From Tachypleus tridentatus (taxonomy: Eukaryota; Arthropoda; Merostomata; Xiphosura; Limulidae), in contig NC_134830.1 of NCBI RefSeq assembly GCF_004210375.1, positions 7,378,001 through 7,442,000 of the forward strand: DNA of 64,000 nt, in the 5' to 3' direction. Below the pieces are notes generated by a model that saw only the letters and a list, made by a program, of their open reading frames with translations, had not been told where the DNA came from and ran no database searches. Below, in pieces: positions 1-13,215 of this stretch; position 1 is the first letter of the stretch; every line of letters begins with the position of its first letter. A program made the position numbers and the translations under genes.

Positions 1-3000
1 ATTAATGAGCCTCTTGTTACATTTGTTAGTATTCCACGTGTTGTCTGGTTTTACTTTGGTTTATTAATGAGCCTCTTGTTACATTTGTTAGTATTCCACG
101 TGTTGTCTGGTTTTACTTTGGTTTATTAATGAGCCTCTTGTTACATTTGTTAGTATTCCACGTGTTGTCTGGTTTTACTTTGGTTTATTAATGAGCCTCT
201 TGTTACATTTGTTAGTATTCCACGTGTTGTCTGGTTTTACTTTGGTTTATTAATGAGCCTCTTGTTACATTTGTTAGTATTCCACGTGTTGTCTGGTTTT
301 ACTTTGGTTTATTAATGAGCCTCTTGTTACATTTGTTAGTATTCCACGTGTTGTCTGGTTTTACGTGTTTTGGTTTATTAATGAGCCTCTTGTTACATTT
401 GTTAGTATTCCACGTGTTGTCTAGTTTTACTTTGGTTTATTAATGAGCCTCTTGTTACATTTGTTAGTATTCCACGTGTTGTCTGGTTTTACTTTGGTTT
501 ATTAATGAGCCTCTTGTTACATTTCTTAGTATTCCACGTGTTGTCTGGTTTTACTTTGGTTTATTAATGAGCCTCTTGTTACATTTCTTAGTATTCCACG
601 TGTTGTCTAGTTTTACTTTGGTTTATTAATGAGCCTCTTGTTACATTTGTTAGTATTCCACGTGTTGTCTGGTTTTACTTTGGTTTATTAATGAGCCTCT
701 TGTTACATTTGTTAGTATTCCACGTGTTGTCTAGTTTTACTTTGGTTTATTAATGAGCCTCTTGTTACATTTGTTAGTATTCCACGTGTTGTCTGGTTTT
801 ACTTTGGTTTATTAATGAGCCTCTTGTTACATTTGTTAGTATTCCACGTGTTGTCTGGTTTTACTTTGGTTTATTAATGAGCCTCTTGTTACATTTGTTA
901 GTATTCCACGTGTTGTCTTGTTTTACTTTGGTTTATTAATGAGCCTCTTGTTACATTTGTTAGTATTCCACGTGTTGTCTGGTTTTACTTTGGTTTATTA
1001 ATGAGCCTCTTGTTACATTTGTTAGTATTCCACGTGTTGTCTGGTTTTACTTTGGTTTATTAATGAGCCTCTTGTTAAATTTCTTAGTATTCCACGTGTT
1101 GTCTTGTTTTACTTTGGTTTATTAATGAGCCTCTTGTTACATTTGTTAGTATTCCACGTGTTGTCTGGTTTTACTCTGGTTTATTAATGAGCCTCTTGTT
1201 ACATTTGTTAGTATTCCACGTGTTGTCTAGTTTTACTTTGGTTTATTAATGAGCCTCTTGTTACATTTGTTAGTATTCCACGTGTTGTCTGGTTTTACTT
1301 TGGTTTATTAATGAGCCTCTTGTTACATTTGTTAGTATTCCACGTGTTGTCTGGTTTTACTTTGGTTTATTAATGAGCCTCTTGTTACATTTGTTAGTAT
1401 TCCACGTGTTGTCTGGTTTTACTTTGGTTTATTAATGAGCCTCTTGTTACATTTGTTAGTATTCCACGTGTTGTCTTGTTTTACTTTGGTTTATTAATGA
1501 GCCTCTTGTTACATTTGTTAGTATTCCACGTGTTGTCTGGTTTTACTTTGGTTTATTAATGAGCCTCTTGTTACATTTGTTAGTATTCCACGTGTTGTCT
1601 GGTTTTACTTTGGTTTATTAATGAGCCTCTTGTTACATTTGTTAGTATTCCACGTGTTGTCTAGTTTTACTTTGGTTTATTAATGAGCCTCTTGTTACAT
1701 TTGTTAGTATTCCACGTGTTGTCTGGTTTTACTTTGGTTTATTAATGAGCCTCTTGTTACATTTGTTAGTATTCCACGTGTTGTCTGGTTTTACTTTGGT
1801 TTATTAATGAGCCTCTTGTTACATTTCTTAGTATTCCACGTGTTGTCTAGTTTTACTTTGGTTTATTAATGAGCCTCTTGTTACATTTGTTAGTATTCCA
1901 CGTGTTGTCTTGTTTTACTTTGGTTTAATAATGAGCCTCTTGTTACATTTGCTAGTATTCCACGTGTTGTCTGGTTTTACTTTGGTTTATTAATGAGCCT
2001 CTTGTTAAATATCTTAGTATTCCACGTGTTGTCTAGTTTTACTTTGGTTTATTAATGAGCCTCTTGTTACATTTGTTAGTATTCCACGTGTTGTCTGGTT
2101 TTACTTTGGTTTATTAATGAGCCTCTTGTTACATTTGTTAGTATTCCACGTGTTGTCTAGTTTTACTTTGGTTTATTAATGAGCCTCTTGTTACATTTGT
2201 TAGTATTCCACGTGTTGTCTTGTTTTACTTTGGTTTAATAATGAGCCTCTTGTTACATTTGTTAGTATTCCACGTGTTGTCTGGTTTTACTTTGGTTTAT
2301 TAATGAGCCTCTTGTTACATTTCTTAGTATTCCACGTGTTGTCTGGTTTTACTTTGGTTTATTAATGAGCCTCTTGTTACATTTGTTAGTATTCCACGTG
2401 TTGTCTGGTTTTACTTTGGTTTATTAATGAGCCTCTTGTTACATTTGTTAGTATTCCACGTGTTGTCTAGTTTTACTTTGGTTTATTAATGAGCCTCTTG
2501 TTACATTTCTTAGTATTCCACGTGTTGTCTTGTTTTACTTTGGTTTATTAATGAGCCTCTTGTTACATTTGTTAGTATTCCACGTGTTGTCTGGTTTTAC
2601 TTTGGTTTATTAATGAGCCTCTTGTTACATTTGTTAGTATTCCACGTGTTGTCTGGTTTTACTTTGGTTTATTAATGAGCCTCTTGTTACATTTGTTAGT
2701 ATTCCACGTGTTGTCTGGTTTTACTTTGGTTTATTAATGAGCCTCTTGTTACATTTGTTAGTATTCCACGTGTTGTCTAGTTTTACTTTGGTTTAGTAAT
2801 GAGCCTCTTGTTACATTTCTTAGTATTCCACGTGTTGTCTGGTTTTACTTTGGTTTATTAATGAGCCTCTTGTTACATTTGTTAGTATTCCACGTGTTGT
2901 CTGGTTTTACTTTGGTTTATTAATGAGCCTCTTGTTACATTTGTTAGTATTCCACGTGTTGTCTGGTTTTACTTTGGTTTATTAATGAGCCTCTTGTTAC

Positions 3001-6000
3001 ATTTGTTAGTATTCCACGTGTTGTCTGGTTTTACTTTGGTTTATTAATGAGCCTCTTGTTACATTTGTTAGTATTCCACGTGTTGTCTGGTTTTACTTTG
3101 GTTTATTAATGAGCCTCTTGTTACATTTGTTAGTATTCCACGTGTTGTCTGGTTTTACTTTGGTTTATTAATGAGCCTCTTGTTACATTTGTTAGTATTC
3201 CACGTGTTGTCTGGTTTTACTTTGGTTTATTAATGAGCCTCTTGTTACATTTGTTAGTATTCCACGTGTTGTCTGGTTTTACTTTGGTTTATTAATGAGC
3301 CTCTTGTTACATTTGTTAGTATTCCACGTGTTGTCTGGTTTTACTTTGGTTTATTAATGAGCCTCTTGTTACATTTGTTAGTATTCCACGTGTTGTCTGG
3401 TTTTACTTTGGTTTATTAATGAGCCTCTTGTTACATTTGTTAGTATTCCACGTGTTGTCTTGTTTTACTTTGGTTTATTAATGAGCCTCTTGTTACATTT
3501 GTTAGTATTCCACGTGTTGTCTGGTTTTACTTTGGTTTATTAATGAGCCTCTTGTTACATTTGTTAGTATTCCACGTGTTGTCTGGTTTTATTTTGGTTT
3601 ATTAATGAGCCTCTTGTTACATTTGTTAGTATTCCACGTGTTGTCTGGTTTTACTTTGGTTTATTAATGAGCCTCTTGTTACATTTGTTAGTATTCCACG
3701 TGTTGTCTGGTTTTACTTTGGTTTATTAATGAGCCTCTTGTTACATTTGTTAGTATTCCACGTGTTGTCTGGTTTTACTTTGGTTTATTAATGAGCCTCT
3801 TGTTAAATATCTTAGTATTCCACGTGTTGTCTGGTTTTACTTTGGTTTATTAATGAGCCTCTTGTTACATTTGTTAGTATTCCACGTGTTGTCTGGTTTT
3901 ACTTTGGTTTATTAATGAGCCTCTTGTTACATTTGTTAGTATTCCACGTGTTGTCTGGTTTTACTTTGGTTTATTAATGAGCCTCTTGTTACATTTGTTA
4001 GTATTCCACGTGTTGTCTAGTTTTACTTTGGTTTATTAATGAGCCTCTTGTTACATTTGTTAGTATTCCACGTGTTGTCTGGTTTTACTTTGGTTTATTA
4101 ATGAGCCTCTTGTTACATTTGTTAGTATTCCACGTGTTGTCTAGTTTTACTTTGGTTTATTAATGAGCCTCTTGTTACATTTGTTAGTATTCCACGTGTT
4201 GTCTGGTTTTACTTTGGTTTATTAATGAGCCTCTTGTTACATTTGTTAGTATTCCACGTGTTGTCTAGTTTTACTTTGGTTTATTAATGAGCCTCTTGTT
4301 ACATTTGTTAGTATTCCACGTGTTGTCTAGTTTTACTTTGGTTTATTAATGAGCCTCTTGTTACATTTGTTAGTATTCCACGTGTTGTCTGGTTTTACTT
4401 TGGTTTATTAATGAGCCTCTTGTTACATTTGTTAGTATTCCACGTGTTGTCTAGTTTTACTTTGGTTTATTAATGAGCCTCTTGTTACATTTGTTAGTAT
4501 TCCACGTGTTGTCTAGTTTTACTTTGGTTTATTAATGAGCCTCTTGTTACATTTGTTAGTATTCCACGTGTTGTCTAGTTTTACTTTGGTTTATTAATGA
4601 GCCTCTTGTTACATTTGTTAGTATTCCACGTGTTGTCTGGTTTTACTTTGGTTTATTAATGAGCCTCTTGTTACATTTGTTAGTATTCCACGTGTTGTCT
4701 TGTTTTACTTTGGTTTATTAATGAGCCTCTTGTTACATTTGTTAGTATTCCACGTGTTGTCTGGTTTTACTTTGGTTTATTAATGAGCCTCTTGTTACAT
4801 TTGTTAGTATTCCACGTGTTGTCTGGTTTTACTTTGGTTTATTAATGAGCCTCTTGTTACATTTGTTAGTATTCCACGTGTTGTCTAGTTTTCCTTTGGT
4901 TTATTAATGAGCCTCTTGTTACATTTGTTAGTATTCCACGTGTTGTCTGGTTTTACTTTGGTTTATTAATGAGCCTCTTGTTACATTTGTTAGTATTCCA
5001 CGTGTTGTCTAGTTTTACTTTGGTTTATTAATGAGCCTCTTGTTAAATATCTTAGTATTCCACGTGTTGTCTGGTTTTACTTTGGTTTATTAATGAGCCT
5101 CTTGTTACATTTGTTAGTATTCCACGTGTTGTCTGGTTTTACTTTGGTTTATTAATGAGCCTCTTGTTACATTTGTTAGTATTCCACGTGTTGTCTGGTT
5201 TTACTTTGGTTTATTAATGAGCCTCTTGTTAAATTTGTTAGTATTCCACGTGTTGTCTAGTTTTCCACTGGTTTATTAATGAGCCTCTTGTTACATTTGT
5301 TAGTATTCCACGTGTTGTCTGGTTTTACTTTGGTTTATTAATGAGCCTCTTGTTACATTTGTTAGTATTCCACGTGTTGTCTTGTTTTACTTTGGTTTAT
5401 TAATGAGCCTCTTGTTACATTTGTTAGTATTCCACGTGTTGTCTGGTTTTACTTTGGTTTATTAATGAGCCTCTTGTTAAATTTGTTAGTATTCCACGTG
5501 TTGTCTAGTTTTCCTTTGGTTTATTAATGAGCCTCTTGTTACATTTGTTAGTATTCCACGTGTTGTCTGGTTTTACTTTGGTTTATTAATGAGCCTCTTG
5601 TTACATTTGTTAGTATTCCACGTGTTGTCTGGTTTTACTTTGGTTTATTAATGAGCCTCTTGTTAAATATCTTAGTATTCCACGTGTTGTCTAGTTTTAC
5701 TTTGGTTTATTAATGAGCCTCTTGTTACATTTGTTAGTATTCCACGTGTTGTCTGGTTTTACTTTGGTTTATTAATGAGCCTCTTGTTACATTTGTTAGT
5801 ATTCCACGTGTTGTCTTGTTTTACTTTGGTTTATTAATGAGCCTCTTGTTACATTTGTTAGTATTCCACGTGTTGTCTGGTTTTACTTTGGTTTATTAAT
5901 GAGCCTCTTGTTACATTTCTTAGTATTCCACGTGTTGTCTGGTTTTACTTTGGTTTATTAATGAGCCTCTTGTTACATTTGTTAGTATTCCACGTGTTGT

Positions 6001-8031
6001 CTAGTTTTTTTGGTTTATTAATGAGCCTCTTGTTAAATATCTTAGTATTCCACGTGTTGTCTGGTTTTACTTTGGTTTATTAATGAGCCTCTTGTTACAT
6101 TTGTTAGTATTCCACGTGTTGTCTGGTTTTACTTTGGTTTATTAATGAGCCTCTTGTTAAATATCTTAGTATTCCACGTGTTGTCTTGTTTTACTTTGGT
6201 TTATTAATGAGCCTCTTGTTACATTTGTTAGTATTCCACGTGTTGTCCAGTTTTACTTTGGTTTATTAATGAGCCTCTTGTTACATTTGTTAGTATTCCA
6301 CGTGTTGTCTGGTTTTTCTTTGGTTTATTAATGAGCCTCTTGTTACATTTGTTAGTATTCCACGTGTTGTCTAGTTTTCCTTTGGTTTATTAATGAGCCT
6401 CTTGTTATATTTGTTAGTATTCCACGTGTTGTCTGGTTTTACTTTGGTTTATTAATGAGCCTCTTGTTAAATATCTTAGTATTCCACGTGTTGTCTGGTT
6501 TTACTTTGGTTTATTAATGAGCCTCTTGTTACATTTGTTAGTATTCCACGTGTTGTCTGGTTTTCTTTGGTTTATTAATGAGCCTCTTGTTACATTTGTT
6601 AGTATTCCACGTGTTGTCTGGTTTTCCTTTGGTTTATTAATGAGCCTCTTGTTACATTTCTTAGTATTCCACGTGTTGTCTTGTTTTACTCTGGTTTATT
6701 AATGTGCTTCTTGTTACATTTGTTAGTATTTGTTGTGTTTTCTTTGGTTTATTAATGAGCCTCTTGTTACATTTGTTAGTATTCCACGTGTTGTCTAGTT
6801 TTCCTTTGGTTTATTAATGAGCCTCTTGTTACATTTGTTAGTATTTCTCGTGTTGTCTGGTTTTACTTTGGTTTATTAATTAGCCTCTTGTTACATTTGT
6901 TAGTATTCCACGTGTTGTCTAGTTTTACTTTGGTTTATTAATGAGCCTCTTGTTACATTTGTTAGTATTCCACGTGTTGTCTGGTTTTACTTTGGTTTAT
7001 TAATGAGCCTCTTGTTAAATATCTTAGTATTCCACGTGTTGTCTAGTTTTACTTTGGTTTATTAATGAGCCTCTTGTTACATTTGTTAGTATTCCACGTG
7101 TTGTCTGGTTTTACTTTGGTTTATTAATGAGCCTCTTGTTACATTTGTTAGTATTCCACGTGTTGTCTAGTTTTACTTTGGTTTATTAATGAGCCTCTTG
7201 TTACATTTGCTAGTATTCCACGTGTTGTCTGGTTTTACCTTGATTTATTAATGAGCCTCTTGTTAAATATCTTAGTATTCCACGTGTTGTCTAGTTTTAC
7301 TTTGGTTTATTAATGAGCGTCTTCTTACATTTGTTAGTATTCCACGTGTTGTCTGGTTTTACTTTGGTTTATTAATGAGCCTCTTGTTACATTTGTTAGT
7401 ATTCCACGTGTTGTCTAGTTTTTCTTTGGTTTATTAATGAGCCTCTTGTTACATTTGTTAGTATTCCACGTGTTGTCTTGTTTTACTTTGGTTTAATAAT
7501 GAGCCTCTTGTTACATTTGTTAGTATTCCACGTGTTGTCTGGTTTTACTTTGGTTTATTAATGAGCCTCTTGTTACATATGTTAGTATTCCACGTGTTGT
7601 CTGGTTTTACTTTGGTTTATTAATGAGCGTCTTGTTACATTTGTTAGTATTCCACGTGTTGTCTGGTTTTACTTTGGTTTATTAATGAGCCTCTTGTTAC
7701 ATTTGTTAGTATTCCACGTGTTGTCTAGTTTTCTTTGGTTTATTAATGAGCCTCTTGTTAAATATCTTAGTATTCCACGTGTTGTCTGGTTTTACTTTGG
7801 TTTATTAATGAGCCTCTTGTTACATTTGTTAGTATTCCACGTGTTGTCTGGTTTTACTTTGGTTTATTAATGAGCCTCTTGTTACATTTGTTAGTATTCC
7901 ACGTGTTGTCTGGTTTTACTTTGGTTTATTAATGAGCCTCTTGTTATATTTGTTAGTATTCCACGAGTTGTCTGGTTTTACTTTGGTTTATTAATGAGTC
8001 TCTTGTTACATTTGTTAGTATTTCTCGTGTT
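1..8031. repeat. 62-bp satellite array, about 129 copies, open at the left edge
   Basis: The unit, starting attaatgagcctcttgttac, recurs every 62 bp, and nearly every unit carries ccacgtgttg. Variation is concentrated at a few positions: acatttgtt / acatttctt / aaatatctt, and tctggtttt / tctagtttt / tcttgtttt. Indels are rare: a 6-bp gain near 364, short losses near 6005 and 6560, and a partial unit near 6720. Units decay at the right edge (from about 7940). The unit length is not a multiple of 3, so short frames inside it come from indels and are not genes. Confidence 0.98.
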
Positions 8032-8701
8032 AAACATTAAAGGAACTCAAAACATATTTGACAAACTCACCGATAATGCTTTATCAGACAAAACAAAATG
8101 TGTGGCAAACTCGCCTATAATGCTTTAATGTAGATTCTAAACCGAATGTAAACAAATTATTCTGAAGGATTTCACGATAGTGTTATTTTAAAGGTGTTTT
8201 TAAGATAACATCAGATTAGTTTAGAGAATATAATATGATATTACTAACGTCATGTCTTCTTAGAAATGTAAAATGTCATTACGGTTTGATTCATTTTAGG
8301 ATTTCATGTTGACACAATCACTTCCTCTTATGACTGAAGCTACTTTTATTTCTCAAATCACAGAGGGCGCCATCTCATTATATATCAGATTTAGTATTAA
8401 TACATATTTATAATATTTTATCAATCATTTCTTTGTCCAACATCAGATCGTTCCCACACTAGTTACTTTGGTATTGATTCTTAAACTCTTCATCCACATA
8501 ATTTTATTTTATTTATTTACATATCGTTCACATACTCTTTACCCTCAATAAAGCCAGTTTCAAGTAACATTTTTATATCTCGGTGGATGACCAGTCATCA
8601 ACCTTATAGTACGTAAGTAAGTGTTCGGTGACGGGATTCAGATTCGAAATACTCATGTGTCCCTAAACTACGTCACACACATCCATATTTGTTATGACTT
8701 T
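8032..8701. other. Unique-looking spacer between satellites
   Basis: AT-rich sequence. A short direct repeat (acaaactcacc / gcaaactcgcc ... ataatgcttta) lies at 8058-8125. No gene or known element is recognised. Confidence 0.6.
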
Positions 8702-10912
8702 ATGGTGACTCTGCATGACCACAGTGTTTGTTACTTTCATCTAAACTATATGCTGACCCTGCGTGACCACAGTGATGGTTACTTTCATCTAAACTGTATG
8801 CTGACTCTGCGAGACCACAGTGTTTGTTACTTTCATCTAAACTGTATGTTGACTACACATGACCACAGTGTTTGTTACTTTCATCTCAACTGTATGGTGA
8901 CTCCACGTGACCACAGTGATGGTCACTTTAATCTAAACTGTATGCTGACTCCACATGACCACAGTGTTTGTTACTTTCATCTCAACTGTATGGTGACTCC
9001 ACGTGACCACAGTGATGGTCACTTTCATCTAAACTGTATGCTGGCTACACATGACCACAGTGTTTGTTACTTTTATCTAAACTGAATGCTGACTCCACGT
9101 AACCGCAGTGTTTGTTACTTTCAGCTAAACTGTATGCTGACTACACATGACCACAGTGTTTGTTACTTTCATATAAACTGTATGTTGACTCCACGAGACC
9201 ACAGTGTTTGTTACTTTCATATAAACTGTATGTTGACTCCACGAGACCACAGTGTTTGTTACTTTCATCTAAACTGTATGCTGACTCCACGAGACCACAA
9301 TGTTTGTTACTTTCATCTAAACTGTATGCTGACTCCACGTGACCACAATGTTTGTTACTTTCATATAAACTGTATGCTGGCTACACATGACCACAGTGTT
9401 TGTTACTTTCATCTAAACTGTATGTTGACTACACATGAATGACCACAGTGTTTGTTACTTTCATATAAACTGTATGTTGACTCCACGAGACCACAGTGTT
9501 TGTTACTTTCATCTAAACTGTATGTTGACTCCACGAGACCACAGTGTTTGTTACTTTCATCTAAACTGTATGCTGACTCCACGAGACCATAATGTTTGTT
9601 ACTTTCATCTAAACTGTATGTTGACTACACATGAATGACCACAGTGTTTGTTACTTTCATATAAACTGTATGTTGACTCCACGAGACCACAGTGTTTTTT
9701 ACTTTCATCTAAACTGTATGTTGACTCCACGAGACCACAGTGTTTGTTACTTTCATCTAAACTGTATGCTGACTCCACGAGACCACAATGTTTGTTACTT
9801 TCATCTAAACTGTATGCTGACTACACATGACCACAGTGTTTGTTACTTTCATCTAAACTGTATGCTGACTACACATGACCACAATGTTTGTTACTTTCAT
9901 CTAAACTGTATGCTGGCTACACATGACCACAGTGTTTGTTACTTTCATCTAAACTGTATGCTGACTTCACATGACCACAGTGTTTGTTACTTTCATCTAA
10001 ACTGTATGCTGACTACACATGACCACAATGTTTGTTACTTTCACAAACTGTATGCACTACACGTGACCACAGTGTTTGTTACTTTCATCTAAACTGTATG
10101 CTGACTCCACGTGACCACAGTGTTTGTTACTTTCATTTAAACTGTATGCTGACTCCACATGACCACAGTGTTTGTTACTTTGATCTCAACTGTATGGTGA
10201 CAACACATGACCACAGTGATGGTCACTTTCATCTAAACTGTATGCTGACTCCACGTGACCACAGTGTTTGTTACTTTCATCTAAACTGTATGTTGACTCC
10301 ACGTGACCACAGTGTTTGTTACTTTTATCTGAACTGCATCCTGACTCCACGTGACCACAGTGATGGTCACTTTCATCTAAACTGTATGCTGACTCCACGT
10401 GACCACAGTGTTTGTTACTTTCATCTAAACTGTATGCTGACTCCACATGACCACAGTGTTTGTTACTTTGATCTCAACTGTATGGTGACAACACATGACC
10501 ACAGTGATGGTCACTTTCATCTAAACTGTATGCTGACTCCACGTGACCACAGTGTTTGTTACTTTCATCTAAACTGTATGTTGACTCCACGTGACCACAG
10601 TGTTTGTTACTTTTATCTAAACTGCATCCTGACTCCACGTGACCACAGTGATGGTCACTTTCATCTAAACTGTATGCTGACTCCACGTGACCATAGTGTT
10701 TGTTACTTTCATCTAAATTGTATGCTGACTCTGCGAGACCACAGTGTTTGTTACTTTCATCTAAACTGTATGCTGACTCCACTTGACCACAGTGTTCGTT
10801 ACTTTCATCTAAACTGTATGTTGACTCCACGTGACCACAGTGTTTGTTACTTTTATCTAAACTGCATGCTGATTCCACTTGACCACGGTGTTTGTTACTT
10901 TTGTTGTAACTA
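8702..10912. repeat. 48-bp satellite array, about 46 copies
   Basis: The unit runs ctgactccacgtgaccacag then tgtttgttactttcatctaa and actgtatg. Because 48 is divisible by 3, long pseudo-ORFs appear on both strands, for example MLTPRDHSVCYFHLNC repeated on plus and ESAYSLDESNKHCGHV repeated on minus. Subunits with gtgatggtcactttc alternate with tgtttgttactttc. A six-unit (288-bp) block is duplicated at about 10141-10428 and 10429-10716, and a 196-bp block carrying an extra aatg is duplicated near 9435 and 9631. Confidence 0.97.
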
Positions 10913-11301
10913 TATAGTGTGATATAGGTTACTTAACCACTACTCTGTCGTATGTACCGTAGATTGGTGATATAATAAAATAGTTTTTAGTAAAGTCGTA
11001 AATTATAAATGTACTAGTGTTAGTGTGACGTGTAGTTCTAGTTATTGCCAGTGAAACTTATCTTTGTGTTCTGTAAACATGACGTGATGTTACGAGTACA
11101 ATCCACGTTATTGAACTGTTTGTGGGTTTTAAACCAGTGAAAAATTTCACCATATCACACATTTAAAATGTGCATCATCACCAAATATATATGAAAATAC
11201 TTTTGTTTACTATAGCTTTTATCTGTAGGTCATATTTGTTGTACTTACTTTATGTCTCCCACTTTCTCTGAAGTTAGTGAAGGATTATTATGAATCACAC
11301 T
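10913..11301. other. AT-rich spacer
   Basis: No coding frame or known repeat is recognised between the 48-bp array and the 26-bp repeats. Confidence 0.5.
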
Positions 11302-11594
11302 GGTTGTACGGAGTTACGTTTAATATCGGATATATGGAGTTAAGTCTCGGATTTGTTGTAGGGAGTTACGTTTAGTTTGGATATGTGGAGTTATGTTTCA
11401 GATTGGCTATAGAGAGTTATGTTTCAGATTGGTTATAGAGAGTTATGTTTCAGATTGGTTCTAGAGAGGTACGTTTAATATTGGATATCTGGAATTACGT
11501 TTGGTATTGGATATATGGAGTTAAATTTCAGATTGGTTGTAGGGAGTTACGTTTGATATTGGATATCTGGAGTCGGAGATTGGTTGAAGGGAGT
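11302..11594. repeat. Irregular minisatellite, about 26-bp units
   Basis: Repeats of ggagttacgttt.atattgg and agagttatgtttcagattgg alternate with imperfect spacing, 26 bp in the most regular part (11408-11460). Confidence 0.75.
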
Positions 11595-11744
11595 TTAGGA
11601 GAAATGTAAAAAGTCAAATTTTTTTCCAGATATTTTCCTGTATGTTTCATTCCTGGATTATTTCTCATGGTATACGACAGACATGAATATCTTCTCTATT
11701 ATACAGTTTGATTGCCAATAACGTATCTTTCTTTGTCTGATTAG

Positions 11745-11931
11745 AGGAGCCGATGTGGAATTTGACAAAGTAGATAAAATAATGTTATTCGCCCACCGTC
11801 TGGAATTATCCAATGAGACTGCTTATAAACACATAAACTTTGACGTCCACATAAATCATGAGCCCGTGTTCCACAAGGACGAATTTGCTGAAAAAACAAA
11901 GAAACTTAAGATAAAACAGACACAAAAACAG
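11745..11931 (+). CDS. Possible exon of an unrecognised plus-strand gene
   Basis: An open frame follows a good acceptor (tttgtctgattag) and reads GADVEFDKVDKIMLFAHRLE, LSNETAYKHINFDVHINHEP, VFHKDEFAEKTKKLKIKQTQ. Base composition is richer and more codon-like than its AT-rich surroundings. It could end at CAG|gtcctc, a poor donor, or continue to a stop at 12066 in sequence that looks non-coding. No family is recognised. It may instead be a fragment of a transposable element or chance. Confidence 0.35.
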
Positions 11932-12066
11932 GTCCTCTACGTTTTCAATTTTCATCATACAATTTTCACAGTACTTATATTTCAGGAAATACAATTTAAA
12001 ATATTTATGTATAATGTTTATTACTATAAAAACCAAAATAAAATATATTCCCTTATCTTCGTCTGA

Positions 12067-13172
12067 TTACTAAATGTGCTCCGATATTCTATATTCGAAT
12101 GTTGTCTTTCCTCGGGGTATTAAACATCATGGAAATTGCAGAAGATTATAATATTAAAATTATAATAATAAAAAGATACAAGTTCTAATTGTTGTTTATT
12201 GTTTCAAACCGAATTAAATTTACATTTTGAAACTTACACGAGTTTAAGAAGTTTACGAAAAGAAAAACTTGTTTACATGTTCTGATTTATACCACTTGTG
12301 GTGAATCCTGTCCAAAAGCTAATATATTGCATTAATTAAAATAAAAGAGTTTTTGGTTGATACATCTTAATTTCTACTTTGAATAATATGTTTATTTTTA
12401 GCTTCTACAATGTAACACACGTGACTGATAAGTCACAGTTTTAAACATTCGTCTGACAACGAGGATATGTAGAATTTAGTCGACAGCTTTATCACGTGGA
12501 AAGCAAGATGGTTTAGTATCATAGTTTGGTTGTAACATAATTTAAATTTTCACTGATAACTCACGCGTATTTTCTGACTTCTATTTTACCCTATAAAATA
12601 TATATTAGTAATGTTTGTTTTCTAGAGAACAAAACTCAAACTAAATGCGTAATAAATAAGTCATGAAGTCATGTTGAGGTTAAAACTATGAAGTTCCAAA
12701 CAACATCAGAAGTTCTGATTTGGCAGGGCAAACCAAATGGGATGTCTTTATCCTAGTATTATCTGCAATAAGACATTTTTATTACGTATAAAATCTGGAA
12801 CTAGATTATTGTTTTACCATTATCATTAACTCAGTATAAAAACCATGTCCCATCTTAAATAGCTTTTGTTGTGTGTTCACAGAATTTGAAAACAACAACA
12901 ACCATAATGTATTATTTTTATCGGAAGACTTTCTACCTTGTCAACTGTTTATAAGAATAAACGAAAACATGGCAGAATTGAATACTAAAACATTCTAAAA
13001 CCATACTGGTTGTTTCAATTAGTCAATAATGTAGCATGAAAACATTCTAGAATATTTATCACAAAGACACCGGTCCTTTCTGTTGAAATATGTTTCTCTG
13101 TCGATTTTTAAATTGTTAACATCAGTCTTACAGTGTGAAGTGATTGTTTTATTAATTTCAATCTACACTCAC
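12067..13172. other. AT-rich region 3' of CARP exon e7
   Basis: I searched the minus strand here for the last CARP exon and found no convincing candidate. No other feature is recognised. Confidence 0.5.
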
Positions 13173-13215
13173 CTTTGTAGAAACGATTCTGATACATGGT
13201 AGGGCAGCTTCTCCC
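13173..13215 (-). CDS. CA10: CARP exon e7 (43-bp C-terminal micro-exon)
   Basis: This 43-bp exon lies between acceptor gattacag and donor AAAG|gtgagt. It encodes GRSCPTMYQNRFYK plus one base. Phase 0 at its start matches the end of e6, and the position matches human CA10, where a GKDCPN segment follows RTNINF. The strong donor means at least one more short coding exon, expected to supply the last few residues. I could not find it down to 11 kb, and it may lie beyond the satellites at the left edge. Confidence 0.85.

Noticed and set aside
6517..7870. 61-codon frames MSLLLHLLVFHVLS...
   Set aside because: These are two 62-bp satellite units joined in frame by a 1-bp loss; no coding signal.
1..8031. 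CRISPR-like array of regular repeats
   Set aside because: Units are tandem with no unique spacers, and the DNA is eukaryotic.
8621..10922. Long open frames repeating MLTPRDHSVCYFHLNC and, on the other strand, ESAYSLDESNKHCGHV
   Set aside because: They are produced by a 48-bp tandem unit whose length is a multiple of three, and they are open on both strands. There is no start context or non-repeat coding sequence.
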